Source: Erwinia sp. ErVv1
GTDB lineage: Bacteria > Pseudomonadota > Gammaproteobacteria > Enterobacterales > Enterobacteriaceae
Direction: 5' to 3'
Length of the DNA: 64,000 nt
NCBI RefSeq assembly: GCF_900068895.1
Contig: NZ_CDPK01000005.1
Span: forward strand, 224,124-288,123
The position numbers and the translations under genes are program-made. How positions within the stretch are numbered: the first letter of the stretch is position 1; the number at the start of each line of letters is the position of its first letter. The notes below the pieces were generated by a model, which worked only from the letters and a program-made list of their open reading frames with translations, was not told the DNA's origin and searched no databases. Below are positions 28,481 to 38,096 of the stretch, piece by piece.

Positions 28481-29355
28481 TGATCCTGTCCGTAATGCAT
28501 CCCTTTATTGAATTTGGTTTTATGCGTCGCGCGCTGGTGGCCTGCATTGCGCTTTCGCTCAGTGCCACGCCACTGGGAATATTTCTTCTGTTACGCAGAA
28601 TGAGCCTGGTGGGCGACGCACTCTCCCATGCCGTTTTACCCGGTGCAGCAATTGGCTATCTGATTTCCGGACTGTCTCTGGTCGCAATGGGCACCGGCGG
28701 GGTGATTGCCGGATTATCCGTTGCGCTGCTATCAGGGGCGGTGAGCCGCTACACCCCGCTGCGGGAGGATGCCAGCTTTGCCGGATTTTACCTCGGATCG
28801 CTGGCGCTGGGCGTTACCCTCGTTTCGCTGCGCGGATCCAGCGTCGATCTGCTGCATGTCCTCTTTGGCTCCCTGTTAGCCGTAGATAATCCCTCCATTA
28901 TGTTGGTGAGCGGTATCGCCGTCGGGTCATTGCTGATACTCGCAATAATTTACCGCCCGCTGGTCATTGATGCCTTTGATCCCACTTTTTTGCGCGCTCA
29001 AAACCGCTGGGCCGCTCCGCTGGTACACGGCATTTTTCTGATACTGGTCGTTATCAATCTGGTCGCGGGATTCCAGGTGCTGGGCACCCTGATGTGCGTG
29101 GGGCTGATGATGCTCCCTGCTGCTGCCGCCCGTTTCTGGAGCCTGACGCTACCGGGCACGATTTTGGCAGCGATGATCCTGGCCGTTGCGGCCAGTTTTA
29201 GCGGCCTGATGGGGTCATTTTACCTCTCTCTGCCCGCGGGGCCGGCGGTCGTGCTCAGCGCGGCCATGCTGTTTTTTATCTCAATTCTTTTGGGACCCTG
29301 CGGCGGCCTCTTCCGTTCGCACGGTCGTTTTTCTGGTGGTAAGGAGAAAGCATGA
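28480..29355 (+). CDS. zinc (metal) ABC transporter permease
   Basis: ABC-3 family permease of 291 aa with eight or nine hydrophobic helices. The family motif GDALSHAVLPGAAIGYL (near residues 46-62) is conserved. Its ATG overlaps the ATPase stop (TAATG) and its own stop overlaps the next start (ATGA), so all three transporter genes are translationally coupled. Confidence 0.9.
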   Translation: MILSVMHPFIEFGFMRRALVACIALSLSATPLGIFLLLRRMSLVGDALSHAVLPGAAIGYLISGLSLVAMGTGGVIAGLSVALLSGAVSRYTPLREDASFAGFYLGSLALGVTLVSLRGSSVDLLHVLFGSLLAVDNPSIMLVSGIAVGSLLILAIIYRPLVIDAFDPTFLRAQNRWAAPLVHGIFLILVVINLVAGFQVLGTLMCVGLMMLPAAAARFWSLTLPGTILAAMILAVAASFSGLMGSFYLSLPAGPAVVLSAAMLFFISILLGPCGGLFRSHGRFSGGKEKA

Positions 29356-30230
29356 AAAAGTTACCCGTCGCGCTGGCGCTGGCATCATTACTGGTCGCGC
29401 CCCTGGCTATGGCTAAAACCGTCAACACGGTAGCCAGTTTTTCAGTACTGGCTGATATCGTGAAGCAGGTGGGAGGCTCTCACGTCAACGTTAAAAGTCT
29501 GGTGGGTCCGGATGGCGATCCGCATAGTTTTGAACCCACGCCCCAGGATAGTCAGGCGCTGGCTAAAGCCGATGTTGTATTTGTCAGCGGCCTGGGCCTG
29601 GAAGGGTGGATGGATCGCCTTGTTAAGGCATCAGGCTATAAAGGGGAGGTGATCGTCAGCTCTGAAGGGATCGCCACGCGCTCAATGGAGGAGGAGGGGA
29701 GAGCCATAACCGATCCCCATGCCTGGAATAGCATGAAGAACGGCGTGGTTTATGCCACTAACGTAATGAACGCGCTGATCAAAGCCGATCCGGCTGATGC
29801 GGATTATTTTCGTCAGCAGGGATCGGCCTATATTGCGCAGCTTAAGAAACTGGACCGCTGGGCACAATCCAGCTTCGCGGCCATTCCTCTGGAAAAACGC
29901 AAGGTGCTGACCAGTCACGATGCCTTTGGCTACTTCGGCCAGCGCTACGGCGTGAGCTTTATGTCCCCTGTTGGTTTCTCAACCGAGTCTGAGGCCAGCG
30001 CATCTGATGTCGCGGCGCTTATTACCCAGCTCAAAAGCGAGCATATCCACACCTATTTTATTGAAAATCAGACGGATCCTCGTCTGGTTAAGCAGATCGC
30101 TGCCTCCTCAGGCGCTCAGCCCGGTGGGGAACTCTACCCGGAAGCGCTAACCCGCAAAGGGGGAGACGCGGCAACCTATACCGCGGCGTTTACGCATAAT
30201 GTCAATGTCATGGTCGCCAGCATGAAATAA
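29352..30230 (+). CDS. zinc (metal) ABC transporter substrate-binding protein
   Basis: Periplasmic cluster-9 binding protein, 292 aa, with a cleavable signal peptide (1-21, ending AMA). Likely metal ligands are H58 (DPHSFEP), H123 (DPHAW) and H189 (TSHDAFGYF), with an acidic residue near the C-terminus as the fourth. The His-rich loop typical of ZnuA is replaced by a short acidic stretch (SMEEEGRAITD), so this is a second type of zinc carrier rather than ZnuA itself. Manganese cannot be excluded by sequence alone. Confidence 0.88.
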   Translation: MKKLPVALALASLLVAPLAMAKTVNTVASFSVLADIVKQVGGSHVNVKSLVGPDGDPHSFEPTPQDSQALAKADVVFVSGLGLEGWMDRLVKASGYKGEVIVSSEGIATRSMEEEGRAITDPHAWNSMKNGVVYATNVMNALIKADPADADYFRQQGSAYIAQLKKLDRWAQSSFAAIPLEKRKVLTSHDAFGYFGQRYGVSFMSPVGFSTESEASASDVAALITQLKSEHIHTYFIENQTDPRLVKQIAASSGAQPGGELYPEALTRKGGDAATYTAAFTHNVNVMVASMK

Positions 30231-30272
30231 CGAAGATAAGGGCGCTGATGTGAGCTGAGCAAGCGTCAGCGC

Positions 30273-30309
30273 CAAAAAAAACGGGCCATCAATTAATGGC
30301 CCGTTTTTT
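30273..30309. terminator. bidirectional terminator between the metal ABC operon and rpmJ2
   Basis: ACGGGCCAT (30281-30289) pairs with ATGGCCCGT (30296-30304), flanked by an A tract on the left and T's on the right. It can therefore end both convergent transcripts. Confidence 0.9.
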
Positions 30310-30320
30310 ATAAGCGGAGA

Positions 30321-30461
30321 TTAGCGTTTCTTTTTTCTTCCCTGTACTGCCTTAAAGCGTGGATTGCTTTTACAGATGACGTAAATCCGCCCCTTACGAC
30401 GCACCACCCGGCAATCCTTGTGGCGTTTTTTAGCTGAAGCCAGTGAGCTTAAAACCTGCAT
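30321..30461 (-). CDS. rpmJ2: zinc-independent 50S ribosomal protein L36 paralog
   Basis: 46-aa alternative L36 (E. coli YkgO). The C-terminal two thirds [20 protein letters not shown] is nearly identical to E. coli YkgO. The zinc-ribbon CxxC…H set of ordinary L36 is absent. It follows rpmE2 by 9 bases in one operon. Under zinc starvation such paralogs replace zinc-loaded ribosomal proteins. Confidence 0.95.
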   Translation of the reverse strand: MQVLSSLASAKKRHKDCRVVRRKGRIYVICKSNPRFKAVQGRKKKR

Positions 30462-30470
30462 GATGCGACC

Positions 30471-30728
30471 TTACTGAGTTTTAGAAAAAAAACGGCCAAA
30501 ACGCTCATTAAACCGATGCGCGCTGCCCTCTTTGGCAAAATCTTTCTGCTTGCCGGTATAGTGCGGATGAGAGGCTGAAGAGGTATCCAGCGGCACATAA
30601 GGCCAGGTTTTGCCATCCCGCTCCACGGTACGGTCAGTTTTAATCGTCGAGCCCACCATAAACCAGGCATCGGCGCTGGTGTCATGGAACGCGACGGTGC
30701 GGTAGGCCGGATGAATATTCGATTTCAT
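30471..30728 (-). CDS. rpmE2: zinc-independent 50S ribosomal protein L31 type B
   Basis: 85-aa type-B L31 (E. coli YkgM) without the four zinc cysteines of RpmE. The family core [19 protein letters not shown] and [13 protein letters not shown] is present. The start at 30728 follows AAGGATG and lies 16 bases after the Zur-type palindrome. Operon with rpmJ2. Confidence 0.95.
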   Translation of the reverse strand: MKSNIHPAYRTVAFHDTSADAWFMVGSTIKTDRTVERDGKTWPYVPLDTSSASHPHYTGKQKDFAKEGSAHRFNERFGRFFSKTQ

Positions 30729-30744
30729 AAAGTGCATCCTTTTT

Positions 30745-30762
30745 GATATGTTATAACATAAC
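30745..30762. promoter_or_regulatory. Zur-type operator upstream of rpmE2-rpmJ2
   Basis: GATATGTTATAACATAAC matches the operator at 27640-27657 at 16 of 18 positions, with the ATGTTATAACAT core intact. This supports joint control of the two convergent operons. Confidence 0.85.
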
Positions 30763-30930
30763 ACCAATTATGCCCCCACCTTTACGTAAATGCAAGTGCA
30801 GCCGGAGGGAAGACCAGCGGAGGAAAGGACGTCAGCGCTCAGGGTGCTGGAACAGAGTGGGTGTAAAGATGGAGATGTTCAGCGAGGATGAATGAGGCAG
30901 GGAGTTGAAGTCGCGGGGGAGTCATTCCAA

Positions 30931-30957
30931 AAAAAAGAGGCCGCGGGCGGCCTCTTT
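30931..30957 (-). terminator. acrAB terminator
   Basis: GAGGCCG (30937-30943) pairs with CGGCCTC (30948-30954). On the minus strand it is followed by a T run. It lies about 20 bases after the acrB stop. Confidence 0.85.
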
Positions 30958-30977
30958 TATGTTTCGTTCAGGAAAGA

Positions 30978-33900
30978 TTAGTGCTGATGCTGGTCATCGG
31001 GATGACCGTGCTCAAGCTCTTCTTTGTTTTTACTGAAGCGGCGGCGGACCACCACAAAGAATACCGGAACAAAGAAGATGGCAAGAATAGTAGCGGTCAC
31101 CATCCCGCCCATCACGCCAGTCCCTACCGCATTCTGCGCACCGGAACCTGCACCGGTGCTGATAGCCAGCGGCAGTACGCCGAGAATAAAGGCCAGAGAG
31201 GTCATAAGAATCGGACGAAGACGCATACGTACCGCCTCAAGCGTAGATTCAACCAGCCCTTTGCCCTCTTTCTCCATCAGATCCTTAGCAAACTCAACAA
31301 TCAGTATGGCGTTCTTCGCTGACAGGCCAATGGTTGTTAACAGCCCTACCACGAAGTAAACGTCGTTACTGAGCCCGCGCAGCGCGGTGAAGAGTAGCGC
31401 CCCGATAACACCTAATGGCACTACCAGCATAACGGAGAACGGAATTGACCAGCTCTCATACAGCGCCGCGAGGCAGAGGAATACCACGATCAGCGAGATA
31501 GCGTAGAGTGCGGGTGCCTGGTTACCGGATAAGCGTTCCTGATAGGACATACCGGTCCAGTCAAAGCCAATGCCCTGCGGCAGCTTCGAGGCCAGCTGTT
31601 CCATCAGATTCATCGCTTCACCCGAACTTTTGCCTTCCGCTGCCTGACCAAGGATCTCCATTGACGGCAGCCCGTTGTAACGTTCCAGACGCGGTGAACC
31701 ATACTGCCATTTTGCACTGGCGAAGGCTGAGAATGGCACCATCTGGCCGTTAGAGCCGCGGACGTACCACTTATTGATATCATCCGGAAGCATACGGGAA
31801 TCGGCCTGGCCCATCACATACACTTTCTTCACGCGGCCACGGTCAATAAAGTCATTGACGTAGGAACCGCCCCAGGAGGCACCGATGGTGGTGTTGATAT
31901 CAGAAATCGATACGCCAAGGGCTTCGGCTTTCTCCTGATCGATCATCAGCTTGTACTGTGGCGTATCTTCCAGACCGTTTGGACGAACACCCACCAGCGT
32001 ATCCGAATGCTGGGCAACCATGCCTAACAGCTGATTACGGGCCTTGGTCAGTGCATCGTGTCCAAGGTTAGCCTGATCGATAAGCTCAAAGTCAAAGCCC
32101 GTTGCGTTACCCAGTTCGATAATCGCTGGCAGGTTGAACGGAATGACCATGGCATCTTTGATGGCGCCGAAGGCCTGCATCGCACGGCCCGCGATACCAT
32201 CAACTTTGTTTGCCGCACCGCTACGATCGTCCCAGGGTTTGAGACTGACGAAGGCAATACCGGTATTCTGTCCGCGACCCGCAAAGCCGAAGCCGTTAAC
32301 GGTAAAGACCGAATTAACGTTAGCCTTCTCTTTGGTCAGGAAGTAGTCAGTCACCTGATCGAGCACTTTTTGCGTACGCTCCTGCGTTGCGCCAGCAGGT
32401 AGCTGTGCCTGCGCCAGCAGCAGCCCCTGATCTTCTTCCGGCAGGAAGGAGGTCGGTAGCTTAACGAAGATCACCGCCATCAGAGCCACAATCGCCAGAT
32501 AGATCAGCAGATAGCGGCCCGTGCTGCGGATGATATGGCCTACGCTGTTGGTATAGTGATCGGTGCTCTTTTCAAACATGCGGTTAAACCAACCAAAGAA
32601 GCCGGTCGTGATACCGTGATCGCCCTTTTTGATAGGTTTTAGCATGGTGGCGCAGAGTGCTGGCGTCAGTACCAGTGCAACAATAACTGACAGCACCATT
32701 GCCGATACGATGGTGATAGAGAACTGACGATAGATAACGCCGGTTGAACCGCCAAAGAATGCCATCGGAATAAATACCGCCGACAGGACCATGGCGATAC
32801 CGACCAGCGCGCCCTGGATCTGCTCCATCGACTTACGGGTCGCTTCCTTCGGCGGCAGGCCCTCTTCGGCCATAACACGCTCGACGTTCTCTACCACCAC
32901 GATGGCATCATCGACCAGCAGGCCTATCGCCAGCACCATCCCAAACATCGTTAGCGTGTTTATGGAATAGCCAAAAGCATTGATAATCGCGAACGTACCC
33001 AGCAGAACGACCGGCACCGCAATCGTCGGGATCAGCGTTGCGCGGAAATTTTGCAGGAACAGGTACATCACGATAAACACCAGCACAATCGCCTCAATCA
33101 GGGTTTTCACCACTTCATTGATGGAGATTTTAACAAACGGCGTTGTATCGTAAGGGTAAACCACCTTCATCCCTGCCGGGAAGAAAGGCTCCAGTTTGCC
33201 CAGCTCTGCTTTTACCGCGGCGGCGGTATCCAGTGCGTTAGCGCCGGTCGCCAGCTTGATACCGATACCGGAGGCCGGTTTACCGTTATAGCGTGCGATG
33301 ATCTCGTAGTTTTCACCCCCCAGCTCAATTTTCGCCACGTCCCTGAGCAGTACGCGCGACCCATCCGTATTCACCTTCAGCAGAATTTTGCCGAATTCGT
33401 CGGTTGAGGTCAGACGCGTTTGCGCGATGATTGAGGCGTTGAGCTGCTGGCCCGGTACCGGTGGTGAACCGCCTAACTGGCCGGCCGCCACCTGGGCATT
33501 TTGCGCGGTAATAGCGCTAATCACGTCCACCGGCGTCAGCTGATAGTTGTTCAGCTTGTGCGGGTCCATCCAGATACGCATTGCATACTGCGCACCAAAT
33601 ATCTGGGTGTCACCCACGCCCAGCGTACGGCTGATGGGGTCTTTGATGTTGGAGGCAACGTAGTCCGAAATATCGTTCTGCGTCATACTGCCGTCCTGGC
33701 TAACAAACCCGGCTACCATCAGGAAGCTGCTGGAGGATTTTTGAACCTGAATCCCCTGCTGTTGCACTTCCTGCGGGAGCAGAGGCGTAGCCAGCTGCAG
33801 TTTGTTCTGCACCTGAACCTGTGCGATATCGGGATCGGTACCTGACTGGAAGGTCAGCGTAAGCTGCAACGTACCGGATGAATCGCTGTTTGATGACATA

Positions 33901-34130
33901 TACATCAGGCCATCAATGCCGTTCATATTTTGTTCAATTACCTGGGTAACTGAGTCCTGTAGCGTTTTAGCATCCGCACCCGGGTAAGTCGCTCGAATCT
34001 GAACTGACGGCGGCGCAACATTGGGATATTGCTCAATCGGCAGTTTTAGAATCGACAGCACGCCCGCCAACATAATAATGATGGCGATGACCCACGCAAA
34101 AATGGGGCGATCGATAAAGAACTTAGCCAT
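30978..34130 (-). CDS. acrB: multidrug efflux RND transporter AcrB
   Basis: Proton-driven RND pump of 1050 aa (E. coli 1049) that expels bile salts, dyes, antibiotics and plant phenolics through TolC. Twelve helices and two large periplasmic loops; the proton-relay aspartates lie in [16 protein letters not shown] His-rich C-terminus ([11 protein letters not shown]) is present. In plant-associated Erwinia AcrAB contributes to resistance to plant antimicrobials. It lies 17 bases after acrA. Confidence 0.98.
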   Translation of the reverse strand: MAKFFIDRPIFAWVIAIIIMLAGVLSILKLPIEQYPNVAPPSVQIRATYPGADAKTLQDSVTQVIEQNMNGIDGLMYMSSNSDSSGTLQLTLTFQSGTDPDIAQVQVQNKLQLATPLLPQEVQQQGIQVQKSSSSFLMVAGFVSQDGSMTQNDISDYVASNIKDPISRTLGVGDTQIFGAQYAMRIWMDPHKLNNYQLTPVDVISAITAQNAQVAAGQLGGSPPVPGQQLNASIIAQTRLTSTDEFGKILLKVNTDGSRVLLRDVAKIELGGENYEIIARYNGKPASGIGIKLATGANALDTAAAVKAELGKLEPFFPAGMKVVYPYDTTPFVKISINEVVKTLIEAIVLVFIVMYLFLQNFRATLIPTIAVPVVLLGTFAIINAFGYSINTLTMFGMVLAIGLLVDDAIVVVENVERVMAEEGLPPKEATRKSMEQIQGALVGIAMVLSAVFIPMAFFGGSTGVIYRQFSITIVSAMVLSVIVALVLTPALCATMLKPIKKGDHGITTGFFGWFNRMFEKSTDHYTNSVGHIIRSTGRYLLIYLAIVALMAVIFVKLPTSFLPEEDQGLLLAQAQLPAGATQERTQKVLDQVTDYFLTKEKANVNSVFTVNGFGFAGRGQNTGIAFVSLKPWDDRSGAANKVDGIAGRAMQAFGAIKDAMVIPFNLPAIIELGNATGFDFELIDQANLGHDALTKARNQLLGMVAQHSDTLVGVRPNGLEDTPQYKLMIDQEKAEALGVSISDINTTIGASWGGSYVNDFIDRGRVKKVYVMGQADSRMLPDDINKWYVRGSNGQMVPFSAFASAKWQYGSPRLERYNGLPSMEILGQAAEGKSSGEAMNLMEQLASKLPQGIGFDWTGMSYQERLSGNQAPALYAISLIVVFLCLAALYESWSIPFSVMLVVPLGVIGALLFTALRGLSNDVYFVVGLLTTIGLSAKNAILIVEFAKDLMEKEGKGLVESTLEAVRMRLRPILMTSLAFILGVLPLAISTGAGSGAQNAVGTGVMGGMVTATILAIFFVPVFFVVVRRRFSKNKEELEHGHPDDQHQH

Positions 34131-34147
34131 GTATCAGCGGCTCCTGT

Positions 34148-35329
34148 TTAAGACTTAGGTTGTTCAGACTTTGCCTTGTCGGCATCATCTGTACTGACTT
34201 CCTGTGGCGTAACCTGAGCGCCAGGTTTCGCACGCTGAACGCCAGTCGTAATGACCTTATCGCCAGGTTTCAGTCCGGCAGTCACCAGCCACTTATCACC
34301 AATCGCCTGCTCGGCTGTGATCGTACGGGATTCGACTTTGTTATCTGCCCCAACGACCAGTGCGGAGGCTTCGCCGGTTGGCGTACGGGTTACGGCCTGC
34401 TGCGGAACTAACAGTGCATCAGGATTGGTGCCCTCTTCCAGACGCGCGCGAACGAACATTCCTGGCAGTAAGCTCTCATCAGGATTCGGGAAAACCGCGC
34501 GCAGCGTAATGGAACCGGTGCTCTCATCGACGGTAACCTCAGAAAATTCTAATGTTCCGCTCTGCGGATATTCTTTACCATCCTGCGTTAACAGTTTGAC
34601 CTTAGCCTTACCGTCAACCTGCTTTAACGTGCCCGATCTCAGCTCGTTACGCAGGCGCATAAAGTCTTCACTGGACTGGGTAACATCAACATAGATGGGA
34701 TCGAGCTGCTGCACCGTTGCCAGCGCGGTCGTTTGTCCACTCTGCACCAGTGCGCCTTCCGTTACGGAAGATTTACCAATGCGCCCGCTGATAGGAGAGG
34801 TGACACGCGTATACGCCAGATTGATGCGTGCGGTTTCGACATTCGCCTGTGCCGCCTGAACGGCTGCCGATGTCTGACCCTGGGTGGCCATCGCCTGATC
34901 GTAATCCTGCTGGCTGATGTATTTGGTGCCCAGCAACGGCTTATAGCGTTTCACCGTTACTGCGGCAATATTCGCATTGGCCTGAGCCTGAGCCAAATCG
35001 CCTTTTGCACTGTCCCATGCGGCTTTATAAGGTGCAGGATCAATCTGGTAGAGAGATTCCCCCGCCTTAATATCCGTACCTTCAGCAAAGTTGCGCTTCA
35101 AAATGATGCCTGAAACCTGTGGGCGAACTTCAGCAACACGGAACGACGAGGTACGACCGGGAAGATCGGTAGTAATGGTGAGCGGGGAACTTTTCAGCGT
35201 CACCACACCGACTTCAGGTGGTTTCTGTTGTCCAGTCTGCTGCTCTTTGTTATCACATCCTGTTAGCACTAAGCTGCCTGAAAGCATCAGAACGGCCGCC
35301 AGAGGCGTTAACCCTCTGTTTTTGTTCAT
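34148..35329 (-). CDS. acrA: multidrug efflux periplasmic adaptor AcrA
   Basis: Membrane-fusion protein of 393 aa linking AcrB to TolC. The lipobox VLTGC (Cys25) anchors it to the inner membrane. The coiled-coil hairpin (about residues 95-170) and the lipoyl halves (VRPQVSGIILKRNF and RVTSPISGRIGKS) follow the family order. Divergent from acrR across a 140-base promoter/operator region. Confidence 0.98.
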   Translation of the reverse strand: MNKNRGLTPLAAVLMLSGSLVLTGCDNKEQQTGQQKPPEVGVVTLKSSPLTITTDLPGRTSSFRVAEVRPQVSGIILKRNFAEGTDIKAGESLYQIDPAPYKAAWDSAKGDLAQAQANANIAAVTVKRYKPLLGTKYISQQDYDQAMATQGQTSAAVQAAQANVETARINLAYTRVTSPISGRIGKSSVTEGALVQSGQTTALATVQQLDPIYVDVTQSSEDFMRLRNELRSGTLKQVDGKAKVKLLTQDGKEYPQSGTLEFSEVTVDESTGSITLRAVFPNPDESLLPGMFVRARLEEGTNPDALLVPQQAVTRTPTGEASALVVGADNKVESRTITAEQAIGDKWLVTAGLKPGDKVITTGVQRAKPGAQVTPQEVSTDDADKAKSEQPKS

Positions 35330-35418
35330 AAATAAACCTCGAGTGTCCGATATCGATTGTTCAATGGATCACAAACCCATAAACCCATTGCTGCGTTTAA
35401 ATTATGGTCGTGCTATGG

Positions 35419-35442
35419 TACATACATTCGCAAATGTATGTA
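35419..35442. promoter_or_regulatory. AcrR operator
   Basis: A 24-bp inverted repeat, TACATACATT-N4-AATGTATGTA, matches the known E. coli AcrR site in arms and spacing. It lies between the divergent acrA and acrR genes. Confidence 0.93.
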
Positions 35443-35469
35443 AGTCCACCTTTTTGTAAAAAACTCCCT

Positions 35470-36120
35470 ATGGCACGAAAAACCAAACAGCAGGCGTTAG
35501 AAACGCGAAATCACATCCTTGATGCGGCTATAGAAAGATTTTCCGAGCACGGTGTGTCTAAAACGTCACTGGCCGATATTGCGAATACAGCAGGGGTGAC
35601 GCGTGGTGCAATTTACTGGCATTTCAAAAACAAAAGCGATTTGCTGAATGAGATTTGGGCCCAGTCCGAATCAGGCCTGAAAGACTTAGAACATGAGTAT
35701 CAGTTAAAACATCCTTCTGATCCACTATCCGTTATGAAAGCGATGCTAACGTATGTCCTTGAAGCCACAGCCCGGGACAGGCGAAGACGTTCGCTTATGG
35801 AAATAATTTTCCACAAATGCGAATTTGTCGGCGAAATGGCGACTTTGCAGTTTATACAACGGACGCTGTTTCTGGAATGCTACGAAAAAATTGAAGATGT
35901 CCTGCGGGAGTGTATGGCAGCGGGGCAGTTGCCGGTGAATCTTGATACCCGCCGCACCGCGATTGTGCTACGCGGTTATATGACGGGGATCATGGAGAAC
36001 TGGCTGTTTATGCCTGACAGCTTCGATATGGCGGCCGATGCGCCACAGTTGATCGACGTCCTGATTGATATGATGCAGCACGGCCAGACGCTTCGCGTGC
36101 CGCAGATGCAACCCGTTTAA
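35470..36120 (+). CDS. acrR: TetR-family repressor AcrR
   Basis: 216-aa local repressor of acrAB. The N-terminal TetR helix-turn-helix (about residues 27-47, [21 protein letters not shown]) and the conserved start [13 protein letters not shown] identify it. The ATG at 35470 is 27 bases after the operator, so it is likely autoregulated. Its stop overlaps the rsmS stop on the opposite strand. E. coli has mscK here, and it is missing. Confidence 0.96.
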   Translation: MARKTKQQALETRNHILDAAIERFSEHGVSKTSLADIANTAGVTRGAIYWHFKNKSDLLNEIWAQSESGLKDLEHEYQLKHPSDPLSVMKAMLTYVLEATARDRRRRSLMEIIFHKCEFVGEMATLQFIQRTLFLECYEKIEDVLRECMAAGQLPVNLDTRRTAIVLRGYMTGIMENWLFMPDSFDMAADAPQLIDVLIDMMQHGQTLRVPQMQPV

Positions 36121-36266
36121 TCGCCAGGGACCAGCTTTTTTTCAAAATCCCGCTGTACAATCGCCAGCGCGGCCAGCACCGTTTGTGGCGCAATATTGTT
36201 CTCCTCCAGCAGCATAATTAAATCCACGGCCAGCCTGACCTCTTCGGGAGCGGTTTCCAGCGACAT
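36117..36266 (-). CDS. rsmS: pleiotropic regulatory protein RsmS (YbaM)
   Basis: 49-aa small protein matching E. coli YbaM (MSLE-AP--V-LAVDLI-LLEEN-I). In soft-rot relatives RsmS affects secondary metabolism and virulence. AAGGAG precedes the ATG at 36266. The 3' end overlaps the acrR stop by four bases in convergent orientation. Slightly shorter than E. coli YbaM (53 aa). Confidence 0.9.
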   Translation of the reverse strand: MSLETAPEEVRLAVDLIMLLEENNIAPQTVLAALAIVQRDFEKKLVPGD

Positions 36267-36294
36267 CGTTATCTCCTTAATCTCAACCTTCAGG

Positions 36295-36540
36295 TTATAT
36301 GCGCAGCTTTCTTACGACCAGCAGCATGACAAGTGCGCCAGCCAGCGCTGCAAGCAGCCCCTCAGGCGACAGTTCCGCCAGCATCGCATCATTTAAGAAA
36401 GCGCTTATATAGCCGCCAATCAGCGCGCCTACGACGGTAAGCACCAGGGCGGGGACCCGGCCGCCGGGGCGGCCATGCAAAACGATACGTGAGGCAAGGC
36501 CGGTCAGCAGCCCGATGATAATCCAGCAGAGAAGCCCCAT
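36295..36540 (-). CDS. GlsB/YeaQ/YmgE family small membrane protein
   Basis: 81-aa inner-membrane protein with about three hydrophobic helices and the family pattern [18 protein letters not shown] … [13 protein letters not shown]. Members are called stress-response or transglycosylase-associated proteins, with unclear function. It sits between priC and rsmS in one direction with 28 bases to rsmS. The gene is not at this position in E. coli. Confidence 0.85.
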   Translation of the reverse strand: MGLLCWIIIGLLTGLASRIVLHGRPGGRVPALVLTVVGALIGGYISAFLNDAMLAELSPEGLLAALAGALVMLLVVRKLRI

Positions 36541-36600
36541 CCTTACTCTCCAGTCAGAAATTTAACACAGTATATACGACACAGACGAACCGGTAGCCGC

Positions 36601-37131
36601 CTAGCGTTCCCGAAACTCAATCGCCCGCTCGATTCGCTTCAGTGCCTGCAGGCAGCGCTGCAATCTGCCCTCCAGCGCGGCGATCTCGCGCTGCAGGGTT
36701 TGCTGCTGGGCCAGGGTTTCACGCGTCGCAAGCTGGCTTTCACGATCCGCTATCATGGCGCGCAGGCGGCGCTCATAGTCCTGGTGCTCCGCCAGCTTCT
36801 CATAAAGGTTTACGCTGACGGGTTCCTTTTGCGCTTCACCCTTGCGCAGGCGCTGGGTAGCCAGCTCGCGCTGGAGTGCACCCATTTGCAGTACGATCCG
36901 CTCGGCCATCCAGGCGACGCTATCGGTGCGGCGATCATCGACGCTCTGCCTCAGCTGCGCGAGGCTTTGCCGGACTTCCAGCAGATAATCTCCCAGCCGG
37001 GTGGTATGACAATAAAACAGCTGGTGGTCAAAGCGGGCGCTGGGGGTGCGTTTATTCGCATGGGGTGCCACAGCCTGGGCCAGAAGGTCGAGTTTTTCTT
37101 CCAGCTGTTGCAGCAGAAGGGCACTTTTCAT
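36601..37131 (-). CDS. priC: primosomal replication protein N''
   Basis: PriC reloads DnaB at stalled forks through SSB. 176 aa, rich in Arg, Leu and Gln with a helical C-terminal half ([19 protein letters not shown]). The start [11 protein letters not shown] at 37131 follows GGAGAG by 7 bases. The upstream in-frame ATG at 37155 is less likely. Sequence is weakly conserved, as is usual for PriC, but position and pattern agree. Confidence 0.9.
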   Translation of the reverse strand: MKSALLLQQLEEKLDLLAQAVAPHANKRTPSARFDHQLFYCHTTRLGDYLLEVRQSLAQLRQSVDDRRTDSVAWMAERIVLQMGALQRELATQRLRKGEAQKEPVSVNLYEKLAEHQDYERRLRAMIADRESQLATRETLAQQQTLQREIAALEGRLQRCLQALKRIERAIEFRER

Positions 37132-37462
37132 CTTGATTCTCTCCGGTGAGCGCATCGTTATGATACCCTCATTTCAGGGGCTTCCCGCTTCAGTCTTCTA
37201 TTCTACCGATTATTGTCGTCCAGGGCTGTTACTTCGCAGGATGACATGGTGTTCTCCCCGCGGCGACGTGCAGCGGCGGTTGATACCGCGCAACAAATGC
37301 CGTGATTTTTCTTACCATGGTTGCATTTGTCCGGGAGTTTGCATAGATTTGGTCGTTTTCGTGCGCGGCTTCCCCCTGACGTTATCGTTTTGCTCTGCGA
37401 AGGTCTTCGCAAGAGCAGCCGGAGCTGCGCGAGTCAGATTTGTATTTACCAGGCATAACACT
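37132..37462 (+). promoter_or_regulatory. priC-apt divergent region and apt leader
   Basis: 331 bases. The E. coli gene ybaN is absent. The region must hold the apt promoter. A TTGCAT/TAGATT pair around 37320-37350 is possible but weak. A strong hairpin lies in the presumed apt leader at 37392-37416. Confidence 0.45.
37392..37416 (+). promoter_or_regulatory. hairpin in the apt 5' leader
   Basis: GCTCTGCGAAG pairs with CTTCGC-A-AGAGC, leaving one bulged A. It ends 46 bases before the apt ATG. There is no T tract, so it looks like a leader structure rather than a terminator. Confidence 0.45.
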
Positions 37463-38014
37463 ATGACCGCGACTGCGCAGCAGCTTGAATTTCTTAAAAA
37501 CAGTATCAAAAGTATCCCGGATTACCCTAAGCCGGGCATCCTGTTTCGTGACGTAACCAGCCTGCTGGAAGATCCTAAAGCGTTCGCACTCAGTATTGAA
37601 CTGTTCGTTGAACGCTATCGTGATGCAGGTATTACCAAAGTTGTGGGTACGGAAGCCCGGGGTTTCCTGTTTGGCGCGCCGGTGGCCTTAGGGCTGGGCG
37701 TTGGCTTTGTTCCGGTGCGTAAACCCGGCAAGCTGCCGCGTAAAACCTTCGCTGAAACCTACGAGCTGGAGTACGGCAGCGATCGGCTGGAACTGCACTG
37801 CGATGCGATTCAGCCCGGCGATACCGTGCTGGTGGTGGACGATCTGCTGGCAACCGGCGGCACCATTGAGGCAACGGTTAAGCTGATCCGCCGCGCGGGC
37901 GGCACGGTTAATCAGGCCGCATTTGTGATCAATCTTTTTGACCTGAGCGGTGAAGAGCGCCTGAAAGCTCAGGGCATCGAATCGTTCAGCCTCGTGAAGT
38001 TCCCGGGACACTGA
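37463..38014 (+). CDS. apt: adenine phosphoribosyltransferase
   Basis: Salvages adenine to AMP with PRPP. 183 aa, the E. coli length. The PRPP-binding loop [13 protein letters not shown] (near residues 123-135) and the flexible-loop region [11 protein letters not shown] are intact. The ATG at 37463 matches the family start. Upstream of dnaX as in E. coli. Confidence 0.97.
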   Translation: MTATAQQLEFLKNSIKSIPDYPKPGILFRDVTSLLEDPKAFALSIELFVERYRDAGITKVVGTEARGFLFGAPVALGLGVGFVPVRKPGKLPRKTFAETYELEYGSDRLELHCDAIQPGDTVLVVDDLLATGGTIEATVKLIRRAGGTVNQAAFVINLFDLSGEERLKAQGIESFSLVKFPGH

Positions 38015-38096
38015 TCCCTTCTGCGTTCAGCCTCGCCGTCAGGGTGGGGCTGTGATAGCATTACCCTCCGGTCCACCCAACACATTCTGCGAATTA

